Shown: piece after piece, positions 8,328-17,136 of the stretch
Position numbering within the stretch: position 1 is the stretch's first letter
Layout: each line of letters starts with the position of its first letter
Made by a program: the position numbers and the translations under genes
NCBI GenBank assembly: GCA_963846505.1
Contig: CAWJWD010000004.1
Span: forward strand, 1,099,558 to 1,163,557
From: JACVRW01 sp963846505
GTDB lineage: Bacteria; Actinomycetota; Thermoleophilia; Solirubrobacterales; Thermoleophilaceae
Direction: 5' to 3'
DNA length: 64,000 nt
Notes under the pieces: generated by a model
What the model was told of the DNA's origin: nothing
The model's input: the letters and a program-made list of their open reading frames with translations, nothing else
Databases searched by the model: none

Positions 8328-9584
8328 TCAGTGCACGGTTCTCACCTTCTTCTGCATGTAGTCCATCAGCAGGTATTGCCCAAGCGTGTAAGGCGTCGTG
8401 AAGTAGGCTTTGCCGCGGCACATTTCAGTGACCTTCTTCACGAAGCTGACCAGATCAGGATCGCGCGCCAGCATGAAGGTGTTGATCAGGATGCCGGACT
8501 TGCGGCAGTTGGCGACTTCCTTGAGCGTCTCGCCCACCACGTGAGGATCGAGGCCAAAAGCGTTCTTGTAAATGCGCCCGTCTTCCTTGGTTAACGCCGA
8601 GGGCTTGCCATCCGTGATCATGATGATTTGTTTCATGTCTTTGCGCTGCCGTGCCAGAACGCGCTGCGCCATCCGCAAACCCTCGCGAGTGTTGGTGTAG
8701 TACGGACCCACCTGCACGCGTGCCAACTGGCTGAGCGGCACCTCCTCGGCGGAGTCGTGGAACAGCACCAGGTTCAGCGTGTCGCCGGGATACTGCGTGC
8801 GGATGAGATGCGACAGCGCCATCGCCACGCGCTTGGCCGGAGTGAAGCGGTCTTCACCATAGAGAATCATGCTGTGGCTGCAGTCCAGCATCAGCACCGT
8901 GGCGCAGGAGCTGAGATACTCGGTCTGGTGAATCATCAGATCCCGATAGTCCACCTTGAGCGGCGTGCCCAGTCCCTCGCGCTGCACGGCACTGAGCAAC
9001 GTGGCGCTGACATCCAGGTTCAGCGTGTCGCCAAACTCGTAGGCCTTCGAGGCTCCGCTGGTTTCGATTCCGCTCGACAAGTCGCGCGTGTCGTGACGGC
9101 CCATGTGGCTCTTTCCCAGCGACCCCAGCAAGTCCTTGAGCGCCTTGAACCCCAGAAAATCGATGCCCTTGTTGGTCAGTTCAAACCGCACCTGGCCCGG
9201 TTCCAGGTCTTCAAATCCCTGCCCTGGGAATTGGCCTTCTTGTTCGGAAGAGGACTCGTCCGTGAACGAAACGTAGCCCTCTTGAAGCAGCTTCTGGATT
9301 AACGCGTCAACGAGCTCGGAGAGCTTTGCGTCCTGCTCTTCCGGCGACATCTCCATCAGCTTCTCCATCATTTCGTCCGGCAGCAAACCCTGATTCAGCA
9401 GCGCGTCCATGATGGCGTCGCGCAAATCTTGAAGATTGTGCTCCTGCCCGAGTTCGGAATAGCCATAGCGATCGTTGGAGAAGCCGCTCTGCAGCAGGTA
9501 GTCGGAGAGCTTGTTCAGCAGGTCTTCGAGGCTGAGCGAATCCCAATCGAAGCCCGTGTATTTGGAGTATTTGATCGACTTCAT
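8328..9584 (-). CDS. VWA-domain protein (CoxE/MoxR-associated type)
   Basis: An intact 418-residue cytoplasmic-looking protein. The N-terminal 170 residues are acidic and helical (MSPEEQDAKLSELVDALIQK). The VWA domain covers about residues 225-410 with a complete MIDAS-type signature: LMLDCSHSM (DxSxS), a TPAKRVAMALSHLIR helix and IIMITDGKPSA. Such proteins usually work with a MoxR-type AAA ATPase in assembling or inserting cofactors; no MoxR gene is in the window. It follows glcF on the same strand, separated by a 17-bp-stem hairpin, so co-transcription may be attenuated. Confidence 0.85.
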   Translation of the reverse strand: MKSIKYSKYTGFDWDSLSLEDLLNKLSDYLLQSGFSNDRYGYSELGQEHNLQDLRDAIMDALLNQGLLPDEMMEKLMEMSPEEQDAKLSELVDALIQKLLQEGYVSFTDESSSEQEGQFPGQGFEDLEPGQVRFELTNKGIDFLGFKALKDLLGSLGKSHMGRHDTRDLSSGIETSGASKAYEFGDTLNLDVSATLLSAVQREGLGTPLKVDYRDLMIHQTEYLSSCATVLMLDCSHSMILYGEDRFTPAKRVAMALSHLIRTQYPGDTLNLVLFHDSAEEVPLSQLARVQVGPYYTNTREGLRMAQRVLARQRKDMKQIIMITDGKPSALTKEDGRIYKNAFGLDPHVVGETLKEVANCRKSGILINTFMLARDPDLVSFVKKVTEMCRGKAYFTTPYTLGQYLLMDYMQKKVRTVH

Positions 9585-9590
9585 AGTAGA

Positions 9591-9650
9591 GGTTACAGGG
9601 GACAGGGCACAGGTGACAGCACGCTTCTCTGTACCCTGTCCCCTGTAGCC
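9591..9650 (-). promoter_or_regulatory. Long hairpin between glcF and the VWA gene
   Basis: The left arm 9591-9607 (GGTTACAGGGGACAGGG) pairs with the right arm 9634-9650 (CCCTGTCCCCTGTAGCC) over 17 bp with one G-T wobble and a 26-base loop. It fills the whole gap and ends on the glcF stop codon. There is no T-tract. It could be an attenuator, an mRNA-stability element or a dispersed palindrome. Confidence 0.5.
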
Positions 9651-10952
9651 TATCCCCTATAGGCTTGGTCCAGCAATTCCACGGGGTGCATCACCTTCAT
9701 TTGGTCAAGCCCTGCCTGCCGGAGACCGTGAGCGATCTGCAGCATGCAACCTGGGTTTCCAGTCGCCACGACGTCCGCCGTGGTGGTGCGGATGTCATCA
9801 ATCTTCCGTTGCAGGATGCGCATGGAGAGCTCGTAGTTGGTGATGTTGTAAATTCCAGCGCTGCCGCAACATTGCTCAGGGGTGGACAGTTCCACCAGTT
9901 CCAAGCCCGGAATGCTTCGCAGAACATTGCGTGGCGGACGGCTCACCTTCATCGCGTGCAGCAGGTGGCAAGGATCATCGTAAGCGACACGCAGCTTCAG
10001 CTCTCCAGGTCTTGCCAGGCTAGGAAGCCCGTCCAGGAACGAGGCAATGTCTTTCACCTTCTGGCTGAAGCGCGTTGCCCGCTCCGCAAATTCCTTGTCG
10101 TCGGCGAGCAGCATGCCGTACTCCTTCAGCTTGGCGCCACAGCCCGAGGCATTGGAAATGACGGCATCAACCTCAGCCTGTTCAAAGGCGACGATATTCT
10201 TCTTCGCCAACTCGCGAGCTGTATCCATGATGCCGGCATGGCAGTGCAAAGCAGCGCAACAAACCTGATCTCCAGGCACGACCACGTCGCAACCGTTCCG
10301 CTGCAACACCCGGATGGTGGCCTGATTGATGTCTCCAAAAATTTCATTCATCACGCAGCCGGTCATGACTGCGACGCGGAATTTCTTCTCTCCCTGTGCC
10401 GGGAAGACGGAGCCAAGGGCAACGTGGTGCTTCCTGTTCCGGATGTCCGGCAGCAACTGCTCCAGCCCGGCCAGATGCCCGGGAAAAAGTTTGAGAATGC
10501 CCAGGCCTCGCACCAGCTTCTGTAATCCGCTGCGTTGATACCATCGCAGCAGGTCGAAGTTCAGCCGCAGCAAACGCCGCGACGGAAACATCGTCTTGAA
10601 AATGAAGGAGCGGAACCATTGCACCCAGAAGGGGCGGCGAGGCGCTGTGCTCAATGACCTCACGCGCTTTCTCCACCAGTTCCCCGTAAGGCACACCGGA
10701 AGGGCAAGCCGATTCGCATCCGCGGCAGTCCAGGCAAGCGGAGATGTGTTGGACGAAGCTTTCGGAAACCGGCATCACGCCGCGCTGCTGGGCGCGCATC
10801 AGGTAAATCCGGCCCCGCGGCGAATCGGCTTCACGGCCCAGCTCGATGTACGTGGGACAAGCCTGCAGGCAAAGGCCGCAGTGGATGCACTCGGGCGTGA
10901 GGTCAGCCCGGCTGGGTGAGGTTTTTGCAGCAGTTGGAGCAGAAAGAGACAT
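9650..10952 (-). CDS. glcF: Glycolate oxidase iron-sulfur subunit (one frameshift)
   Basis: It carries electrons from the flavin subunits of glycolate oxidase. The N-terminal part has the two 4Fe-4S ferredoxin motifs, CIHCGLCLQACPTY and CLDCRGCESACPSGVPYG. After a frame change near 10640 there are two cysteine-rich CCG-type domains: GDQVCCAALHCHAG with SNASGCGAKLKEYG, and DDPCHLL with PEQCCGSAGIYN and ATGNPGCMLQI. Length and order match GlcF. It is the last of glcD-glcE-glcF on the minus strand, with 284 bp to glcE. Confidence 0.9.
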
Positions 10953-11236
10953 GGTTTGGTTTTGGGCTATCGAATGACCGAGGCTGAGTCAGAGCCTCGC
11001 GCCCTCAGTATGCCACGCGAGTTATTAGCGGACATCGCGCGTTTTCCACGTTTTGGAGGCACCTACGGATAGCAGATACGAGTCTCAACTTGACAAGCAC
11101 ACTCATCTGCTCCAGATGGCGCGACGCAAACTCCAGCGAAAGGTCTTCATCCGACAAGCACTCAGGCCTGGCGGCTCATTTGCATCCCAGAGCGGATCCT
11201 GCTGTCAGCTTCAGTCAGTCTCGAGTACTCGCGATA

Positions 11237-12549
11237 CTACACCACAAAGCGCCCAGGGTTCAGAATACCACGCGGATCATACTGCTGGCGGATTTGCTGC
11301 ATCAATGCTCTGTCCTTGAAGTCATATCCCCAGACGTCGATTCCAGCTTTCAAGGATGCAGGAGCCGACTCCACAATCACCGTGCCCCGCGAGGGCTTCA
11401 ACTCTGCCCGCAGAGTTCTGAAGCTGCTTGGACGAACTGCGAAGGTGCCGAGGCAGATTCCTCAAACGCCAGGTAAGCCCGAATGACGCCGCTTCCCGCG
11501 TGGGCTTTCAGCCGCAGTTCGGCATTCAAATCTTTCCTCAGCGTTTCCAAACGTTCAGCCATTGCGGCAACCTGATTCGGCAAACAATTGAGTTTCAGCT
11601 TCACATTCAAAGCGGGTTGCTCGAGCCAGGCACGATCCTCGCGCAGCATCTGCCAGACGAGCGCCTGTTCGCCGGCGTCGCTGACAATCACTCCTTGCGC
11701 GGTTAGCCCGTCCCAAAGCTTCTCCAACTGTTCCACCTGCCATTGCACCGAGTTCTCGACGTCCCCAAAGCGAAGAACCAGCGGCATATCCGGGTTCGCC
11801 TTGCGTCAAACTCAGAGAATGATTCACGAATTCCAGCGCAGCGGGATTCAGCAATTCCACAGCAGCCGGCAAAAGCGGAGAACTCAAAAGTTTGGCCAGC
11901 GCCTGCGCTGCCTCTGCAGGCCTCTTCATTTTACCGACTACGGTTTTCTCAGACGGTGGCAGCGGCTTCAGCTTGAAATAGAAGTCCAGCAGCACGCCCA
12001 AGGTGCCGAAGGCCCCGGTGTACAGCTTGCACATGTCGTAGCCGGTGACATTCTTCACGACCCGCGATCCGAACTTCGTCCACGCCCCATCGGGTTGAAT
12101 GAGGCTAATACCAATCAGATAGTCACGAATCGTCCCGTGGGAAAAGCGAAGCGGCCCGGAGTCGTGGCTGGAGACGATGCCTCCCATCGTGGCCATGTCC
12201 TGCCAGGGAGGGTCAACGGGAAGACAAAGGCCATCTTGCGCCAACCGTGCCTGCAAGGTAGCCAAGGCGACAGCCGCTCTGCACTTTCACCACGAGATCC
12301 TGCGGTTCGAATTCGAGAATCTGATTGAAGTGCTCCAGCGACAACGCCACATCGAACTTTTTGAGAGGCATTCCCAATATGTTGCTTGCTGCCAGAGCCA
12401 AAGGGCACGACCGCCCAGTTCTGGACGTTGGCTTCCTTCAGCAGCGCTCCAGCTTCTTCGGCCGTCAGAGGCGCGACAACCCGCTCTGGATGCAGCCCGT
12501 CAACGGCGAATCGCGACGCGACCGCTGCTTCAGTGGTTGAAGTGATCAT
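11237..12549 (-). CDS. glcE: Glycolate oxidase FAD-binding subunit (multiple frameshifts)
   Basis: A PCMH-type FAD-binding protein of glycolate oxidase. In order: VAPLTAEEAGALLKEANVQN, WAVVPFGSGSK, ALSLEHFNQILEFEPQDLVV, DPPWQDMATMGGIVSSHDSG, IGISLIQPDGAWTKFGSRVV, KNVTGYDMCKLYTGAFGTLG, then after a frame change near 11800 RFGDVENSVQWQVEQLEKLW. The last part (GIDVWGYDFKDRALMQQIRQ, YDPRGILNPGRFVV) ends at TAG 11237-11239. Frame changes are near 12370, 12265, 11800 and 11400. It is complete in content. Start ATG 12549. Confidence 0.85.
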
Positions 12550-12758
12550 TGTTGGACAGGGCTTGCACTCGTTGAACCTTGGCTCAGGCTTGGCTCTGGG
12601 TAATGTTTCGGGGCTGTCAAGTCTCCCTTAGGAAAGGGAGACTGTAGCACTCGCGAAGCGAGTGCCCAGGAGGTTAGTTGTCGCAGAGATTCGTACGACC
12701 CATTCAGGACAACCCCCTGCGCCTTCGGCGCTGCCCCCTTTATAAGGGGGATTTCTTT
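12550..12758. repeat. glcD-glcE spacer with three consecutive hairpins
   Basis: GTCTCCCTT (12621-12629) pairs with AAGGGAGAC (12634-12642). GCACTCGC (12647-12654) pairs with GCGAGTGC (12658-12665). Further on lies a CCCCCTGCGCCTTCGGCGC palindrome with CCCCCTTTATAAGGGGGA. These are dispersed-repeat style palindromes within a probable operon. Confidence 0.55.
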
Positions 12759-14254
12759 TCAAAACCGGACCATTTCATCAACCTCTTTGTACTTCTGATC
12801 CGCTGCGTCCAAGAGGTTCTTCGGCATCTCGCCACAGCCGCGGCGCATCGGGAAAATCTTGCTGGGATTCGCCAGATTCTGAGGATTGAAGACCGTCTTC
12901 AGCTGCTGCATCACGTCCAGTTCCTTCTCCGAGAAGAACAGCGCCATGAACTCCTGCTTCTCCAGGCCAATGCCATGTTCTCCACTCAGCGCGCCGCCGA
13001 CTTCCACGCAGCGCCGCAGAATGTCTCCGGCCAGGCTAAGCACCTTGTCTTTGGCATCGGGCTGACTGGCATCGTACAGGATAATGGGATGAAGATTGCC
13101 GTCGCCCGCATGAAACACATTCGCCATGCCCAGCCCGTACTTCCGGCCCAGCGCATCGATCTCCGCCAGCACCTCAGGCAGTTTGCTGCGAGGAATCACG
13201 CCATCCATCGTGTAGTAGTTCGCGCTGATCCGTCCGTACGCGCCAAAAGCATTCTTGCGCGCTGCCCAAAGTTTCTTGCGTTCGACGTCGTCTTTCGCAA
13301 TTCGAATTTCCCGCGCGTTGTTGGCCCGAATCACCTCGACCACCCGCTCCATCTGCTGCTCGATGCCGGCTTCGAGACCATCCACTTCAATCAAGCAGCA
13401 CAGCTTCGGCATCTTTGGGAATTCCCGTGGCGTAAACGCCGGCTTCGATGGCCTGGATGGTGTTGCTGTCAATCATCTCCAACGCGGCCGGTACAATGCC
13501 GCGTGCGATAATGCCGGAGACGGTCCGCGTGGCATCCGCCACGGAATCGTAAACGGCCAGCATCGTCTTCACGGCCGGCGGCGCATAGAGCAGCCGCACA
13601 GTTGCCTTGGTCACCGTTCCGAATGTTCCCTCCGACCCCACGAAAGCGCCCACCAGATCGTACCCTACGAAGTCGCCGGCCGCCGTCCCGAGTTCGTAAA
13701 CCTCCGCGTCGGGTAACACGACTTCCAGTGCCATCACGTGATTGGTCGTCACGCCATACTTCAACGTGTGCGGCCCGCCGGAGTTCTCGGCCACGTTGCC
13801 GCCGATCGTAGAGACCATCTGACTGGAAGGATCGGGCGCATAGTAGAAATTTTTCTTCTTGGCAGCCTGGGTCAGATGGAGGTTCACGACGCCCGGTTCG
13901 ACGGTCGCCATGCGGTTTTCGAAGTCAAGGCTCAGAATGCGTTTCATCCTGGAGAACTCCAGGATGATGCCTCCTTCCGCTGCAATCGCGCCGCCGCTCA
14001 GGCAGGTCCCGGCGCCACGCGGTAGAAAGGGCATTTTATGCCGCTGTGCCACCGCCATGATCTTGACGACATCCTCAGTGCAGGTCGGGAAGACAACAAA
14101 ATCCGGCAGCCTCGGATGCAGCGTCAATCCATCGCACTCGTAAACGATCAATTCGTCTGGCGTGTGCTAACACCCACTCGCTGCCAACAATGGAAGCCAG
14201 TTCACGCCGAACTGAGTCCCGCAAGGAAGCTGTGATCGTCGAAGGTGCATTCAT
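12759..14254 (-). CDS. glcD: Glycolate oxidase FAD-linked subunit (frameshifts)
   Basis: Oxidises glycolate or D-lactate using FAD. From ATG 14254 the N-terminus is MNAPSTITASLRDSVRRELA. It continues after a frame change near 14155 with VVFPTCTEDVVKIMAVAQRH, FLPRGAGTCLSGGAIAAEGG, the PCMH core YYAPDPSSQMVSTIGGNVAE and GGPHTLKYGVTTNHVMALEV. After a second change near 13420 it has the FAD-oxidase C-terminal domain: IEVDGLEAGIEQQMERV, GMANVFHAGDGNLHPIILYD, GGALSGEHGIGLEKQEFM and FNPQNLANPSKIFP. First gene of glcDEF. Confidence 0.9.
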
Positions 14255-14703
14255 AGAGCGGTCATTATAGCTCAGGCTTTCCGGAGGCTGCAGAGATTCT
14301 GAAGGATATGGGTTGCCTCCCTGAGATGATATCGCGTGGACAAACACGGATCGGCGAAGCAGAATAAAGATCACATGGAGCAATTTAACTCTCGCCGACC
14401 GACCTAGTGGAGCACGTTCGGCAAGCCCCGCAGCCAATTCAGAACGCGGGAGCTGCTGCCCTCAGCGGTGATGTCTCTTGCCCCTCAAGTCGCCGCTGTT
14501 TCTGACTGGAAATGGTCTTCGGCAAATCCGCAATACCAAAGATTCCTGACTCGACGATGGCCCTGGGAATTTAAGAATTGAGGGAGGGAACTAAACAAAC
14601 GTGGGAGCCGCTGTGCTCAGCGGCGATCGGTCCCAGCGAATGGACAGTGGCTTCCACGTTCTCATGTCAACTGAACTTCATTGAAGGACTTGGTGCCTGA
14701 GCT
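14255..14703. other. 449-bp spacer upstream of glcD
   Basis: It should hold the glc promoter, but I see no clear hexamer pair. A CCGCTG/CAGCGG hairpin lies near 14610 within a GTGGGAGCCGCTGTGCTCAG stretch, similar to the CTGCCCTCAGCGG sequence near 14455. No gene seen. Confidence 0.35.
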
Positions 14704-15275
14704 TCAATCACCCAGCTCAAACGTGAACATGCTGTTGCCTGCTGCGATCGCTATCACCTGCTTCCCCTGACTCTGATAGCTGATCGGATTCGTTCGGATA
14801 ATACCGCCAAGGTTCTGCCGCCAGACTTCGCGGCCGTTGGTGGCATCGAGCGCGAAGAGATGACCTTCGTCGCTGCCTCCAAACACCAATTGCCCAGCCG
14901 TTGAGAGGAGTCCTGCCCAAGGTTTGGTGTGTAGCTTGTACTCCCAAAGACGATCTCCGGTTTTTGGATTCAAAGCTCGGATGGCGCCGTGACCCGGGTC
15001 ATCCGGAAGATCGATCAACGGAGTGCTGCCAATGTAGCGGTTGCCTGGGCTGTACTCCTGCTCGCCTTTTCGATAGAGGCCTTGGTTCTCCCAAACAGCC
15101 ACGTAGAGCAGCTTGGTCAACGGACTGTAGCTTGGCGAAAACCAATTGGTTGCGCCTTGCACTCCCGGCCAGACGTAAGTCCCTTCCGGTGAAGGGTCGA
15201 TGTTGGGCAGCCGGATGGGCCGACCTTTTTCATCGAGACCCTTGGCCCAAGTCTGCGTCGCGAACGCTTTTCCCT
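14704..15275 (-). CDS. PQQ-dependent dehydrogenase, C-terminal fragment
   Basis: About 190 residues of a quinoprotein alcohol-dehydrogenase-type propeller. It starts at the join with GKAFATQTWAKGLDEKGRPI and IRLPNIDPSPEGTYVWPGVQ, continues with GATNWFSPSYSPLTKLLYVA and has the W-motif blades GAIRALNPKTGDRLWEYKL and LFALDATNGREVWRQNLGG. It closes with GKQVIAIAAGNSMFTFELGD and TGA at 14704. These are periplasmic enzymes oxidising alcohols or sugars. The substrate cannot be told, because the cofactor and metal residues lie in the missing part. Confidence 0.8.
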
Positions 15276-15305
15276 AGACATCTTCCGACCGGTGCAGATT
15301 GCTGA
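15276..15305. other. Chimeric join 3 (PQQ dehydrogenase to sulfatase)
   Basis: The dehydrogenase frame meets a TAG on the minus strand at 15276-15278 just upstream of GKAF. The sulfatase-like frame loses family character after FTGQYPFQ near 15305. GC content rises sharply to the right. Confidence 0.65.
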
Positions 15306-15580
15306 AACGGATACTGGCCGGTGAAGAGGCTGGCATGCGACGGCAGGGTGACGACCGCATGCGCGTGCGCGAAGTCGAAGCGCACGCCTTCTGTCGCGAG
15401 GCGATCGAGCGCGGGCGTCTCGGCCGACCCGCCGTACGAGCCCAGCGCATCGGCCCGCAGCGTGTCGATCGTGATCAGGAGCACGTTCTGGCCGGGGATC
15501 GCGCGCAGATCGGCCGTCTCCGCTCGGCCGCCGCACGACATCAGCGCGGCGGCGCTCAGGAGGAGGGCTACACGCGCCAT
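15300..15580 (-). CDS. Sulfatase-like lipoprotein, N-terminal fragment
   Basis: ATG 15580 starts a lipoprotein-type signal (ARVALLLSAAALMSC, with cysteine at the lipobox). It is followed by the alkaline-phosphatase/sulfatase superfamily opening NVLLITIDTLRADALGSYGG, in which the D of ITIDT is the first metal ligand. Then come TPALDRLATEGVRF and VVTLPSHASLFTG, where the TLPSH threonine/serine is at the nucleophile site. The gene is cut at join 3, so most of the enzyme is missing. Confidence 0.75.
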
Positions 15581-15660
15581 GGCTAATGGCTGAGGGCTAA
15601 TGGCATATGGTCCATGGACCATTTTCCCTATGCCATTAGCGGTAAGCCATCAGCCATGAC
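15578..15660. repeat. Palindromic spacer repeat (ATGGC words)
   Basis: The words GGCTAATGGC, GGGCTAATGGCATATGG and, on the other side, TATGCCATTAGCGG and CCATCAGCCATG form a large imperfect palindrome around TGGTCCATGGACCA, between the sulfatase start and the M20 peptidase stop. It is one of several spacer-specific palindromic word repeats in this block. Confidence 0.55.
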
Positions 15661-15670
15661 GTCATCGCGC

Positions 15671-16930
15671 TCAGCGTTGCGCCAGCGCGATCGTCACCAG
15701 CATGCGCGTGCTGCGTGCCCATCCACGAGTCGGTCGTGTCGAACGATTCGGTCAGCGCGTGCGCTTCGCGGCCGCGCCCTCCGCCGCCGATCGTGATCGC
15801 GGGAATCTTCATGCTCATCGGGATGTTCGAGTCGGTCGACCCTTCGCCGAGATTCGCGCTGAACCCGAGCACGGTGGCGGCCGAGAGGCCGGCCCGCACG
15901 ATCGGCGAGTTCTCCGGCGTCGACCCCGCCGGGCCGGTCGCCGACCAGCTCTTTGACCACCGTGATCATGCCGGGCTTGCGCCCAGCGCTGGTTCTCCTC
16001 GGCGACCGCGGCGTCCACCGCCTTCTGGAACCCGGCGTCGACCGCGGCCAGCGAGGCCGGGATCCGACGATCGCATGTCGACCTCCATCCAGCCCTCGAA
16101 CGGGATCGAGTTGACCGAGGTGCCGCCGCCGACGCGGCCGACGTTGAAGGTCGTCTTCGGCGTCTTCGGCACCTGCATCTCCTCGATCTTCGCGATCGCG
16201 CGTCCCATCGCGCCGATCGGGTTGGCGAGGCCGAACGCGCCGAAGCTGTGGCCGCCGGGCCCCTTGAACGTGACGCGGTAGCGATGGCTGCCGACCGCGA
16301 CGTTGGTGACGTGCACGCCGGTGCCGTCGATCGACACGAAGCGATCGATCTGATCTTTCAGCGTCACGCGGAACAGCTCTTTCATGCCGCGCAGATCGCC
16401 GAGCCCTTCTTCGCCGACATTCGCGACGAAGGTGATCGTCCCGGGCGTCTGCACCTTCGCCTTCTTCATCTCGCGCGCGATCGCGACGATCACCGCCAGG
16501 CCGCGGCAGTCGTCGCCGATCCCCGGCCCATGGAGCACGGTGCCCTCACGCTTCACTTTCACGTCCGTGCCTTCCGGAAAGACCGTGTCGAGATGCGCCG
16601 CAATCACGACGCGCGGGCGCGGCGCGCGCGCCCGGATAGTCGCCGAGCACGTTCCCGACCTTGTCGACGCGCACGTTCTGCAGGCCGAGCTGCTCGAACA
16701 CGCGCTTCAACTCCTGTCCGCGCACCTCTTCCTTGAATGGCGGCGCCGGGATCTCGCAGATGCGGATCTGGTCGGCGATCGTCTGCGCCTCGGTTGCCTT
16801 CGCCGCCTCCAGCGCGGCCTTGACCGCGGGGTCCTTCAGAAGGTCGGCCGCAGACGGCGCCTCCTGGGCGTAGGCCGACACCCGTCGCCAGCGCCAGCAC
16901 CAGCCCACCCATCGCAGCGAATCGCAGCAC
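15671..16930 (-). CDS. M20 family metallopeptidase, exported (frameshifts)
   Basis: GTG 16930 with a GGAGGTG site at about 16935-16941 opens a signal peptide (VLRFAAMGGLVLALATGV) and mature EAPSAADLLKDPAVKAALEA. The di-zinc peptidase core is visible: AAHLDTVFP (first ligand His and catalytic Asp), GPGIGDDCRGLAVIVAI (bridging Asp), NVGEEGLGDLRG (catalytic Glu pair), the dimerisation domain KGPGGHSFGAFGLANP and GEGSTDSNIPMSMKIPAITI near the end. Frame changes lie near 16880, 16615, 16060, 15905 and 15705. It resembles tripeptidase/carboxypeptidase members of M20. It is divergent from the TonB receptor at 17137, so peptide uptake and degradation may be linked. Confidence 0.82.
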
Positions 16931-17136
16931 AGACACCTCCGGACAGGAATCGTAACTGCAGAACTGTCCTGAGTATCGCAAGGCGGTACGAACAGCCGCC
17001 GCGGCACAATCCAATTACCCGTATCGACGCGCTCGCGACTGACGAAAATGCGGTCAACATTTCGTGCTCAAAAGCGCGACAGACCCGATATTCTGACGGG
17101 CACAGATTCCGTTGGCTTTTCTTGGAGGAGGTTACC

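Noticed and set aside
15578..15660. A small RNA gene in the palindromic spacer
   Set aside because: The fold is strong, but there is no promoter or T-tract and the same style of palindrome fills other spacers.
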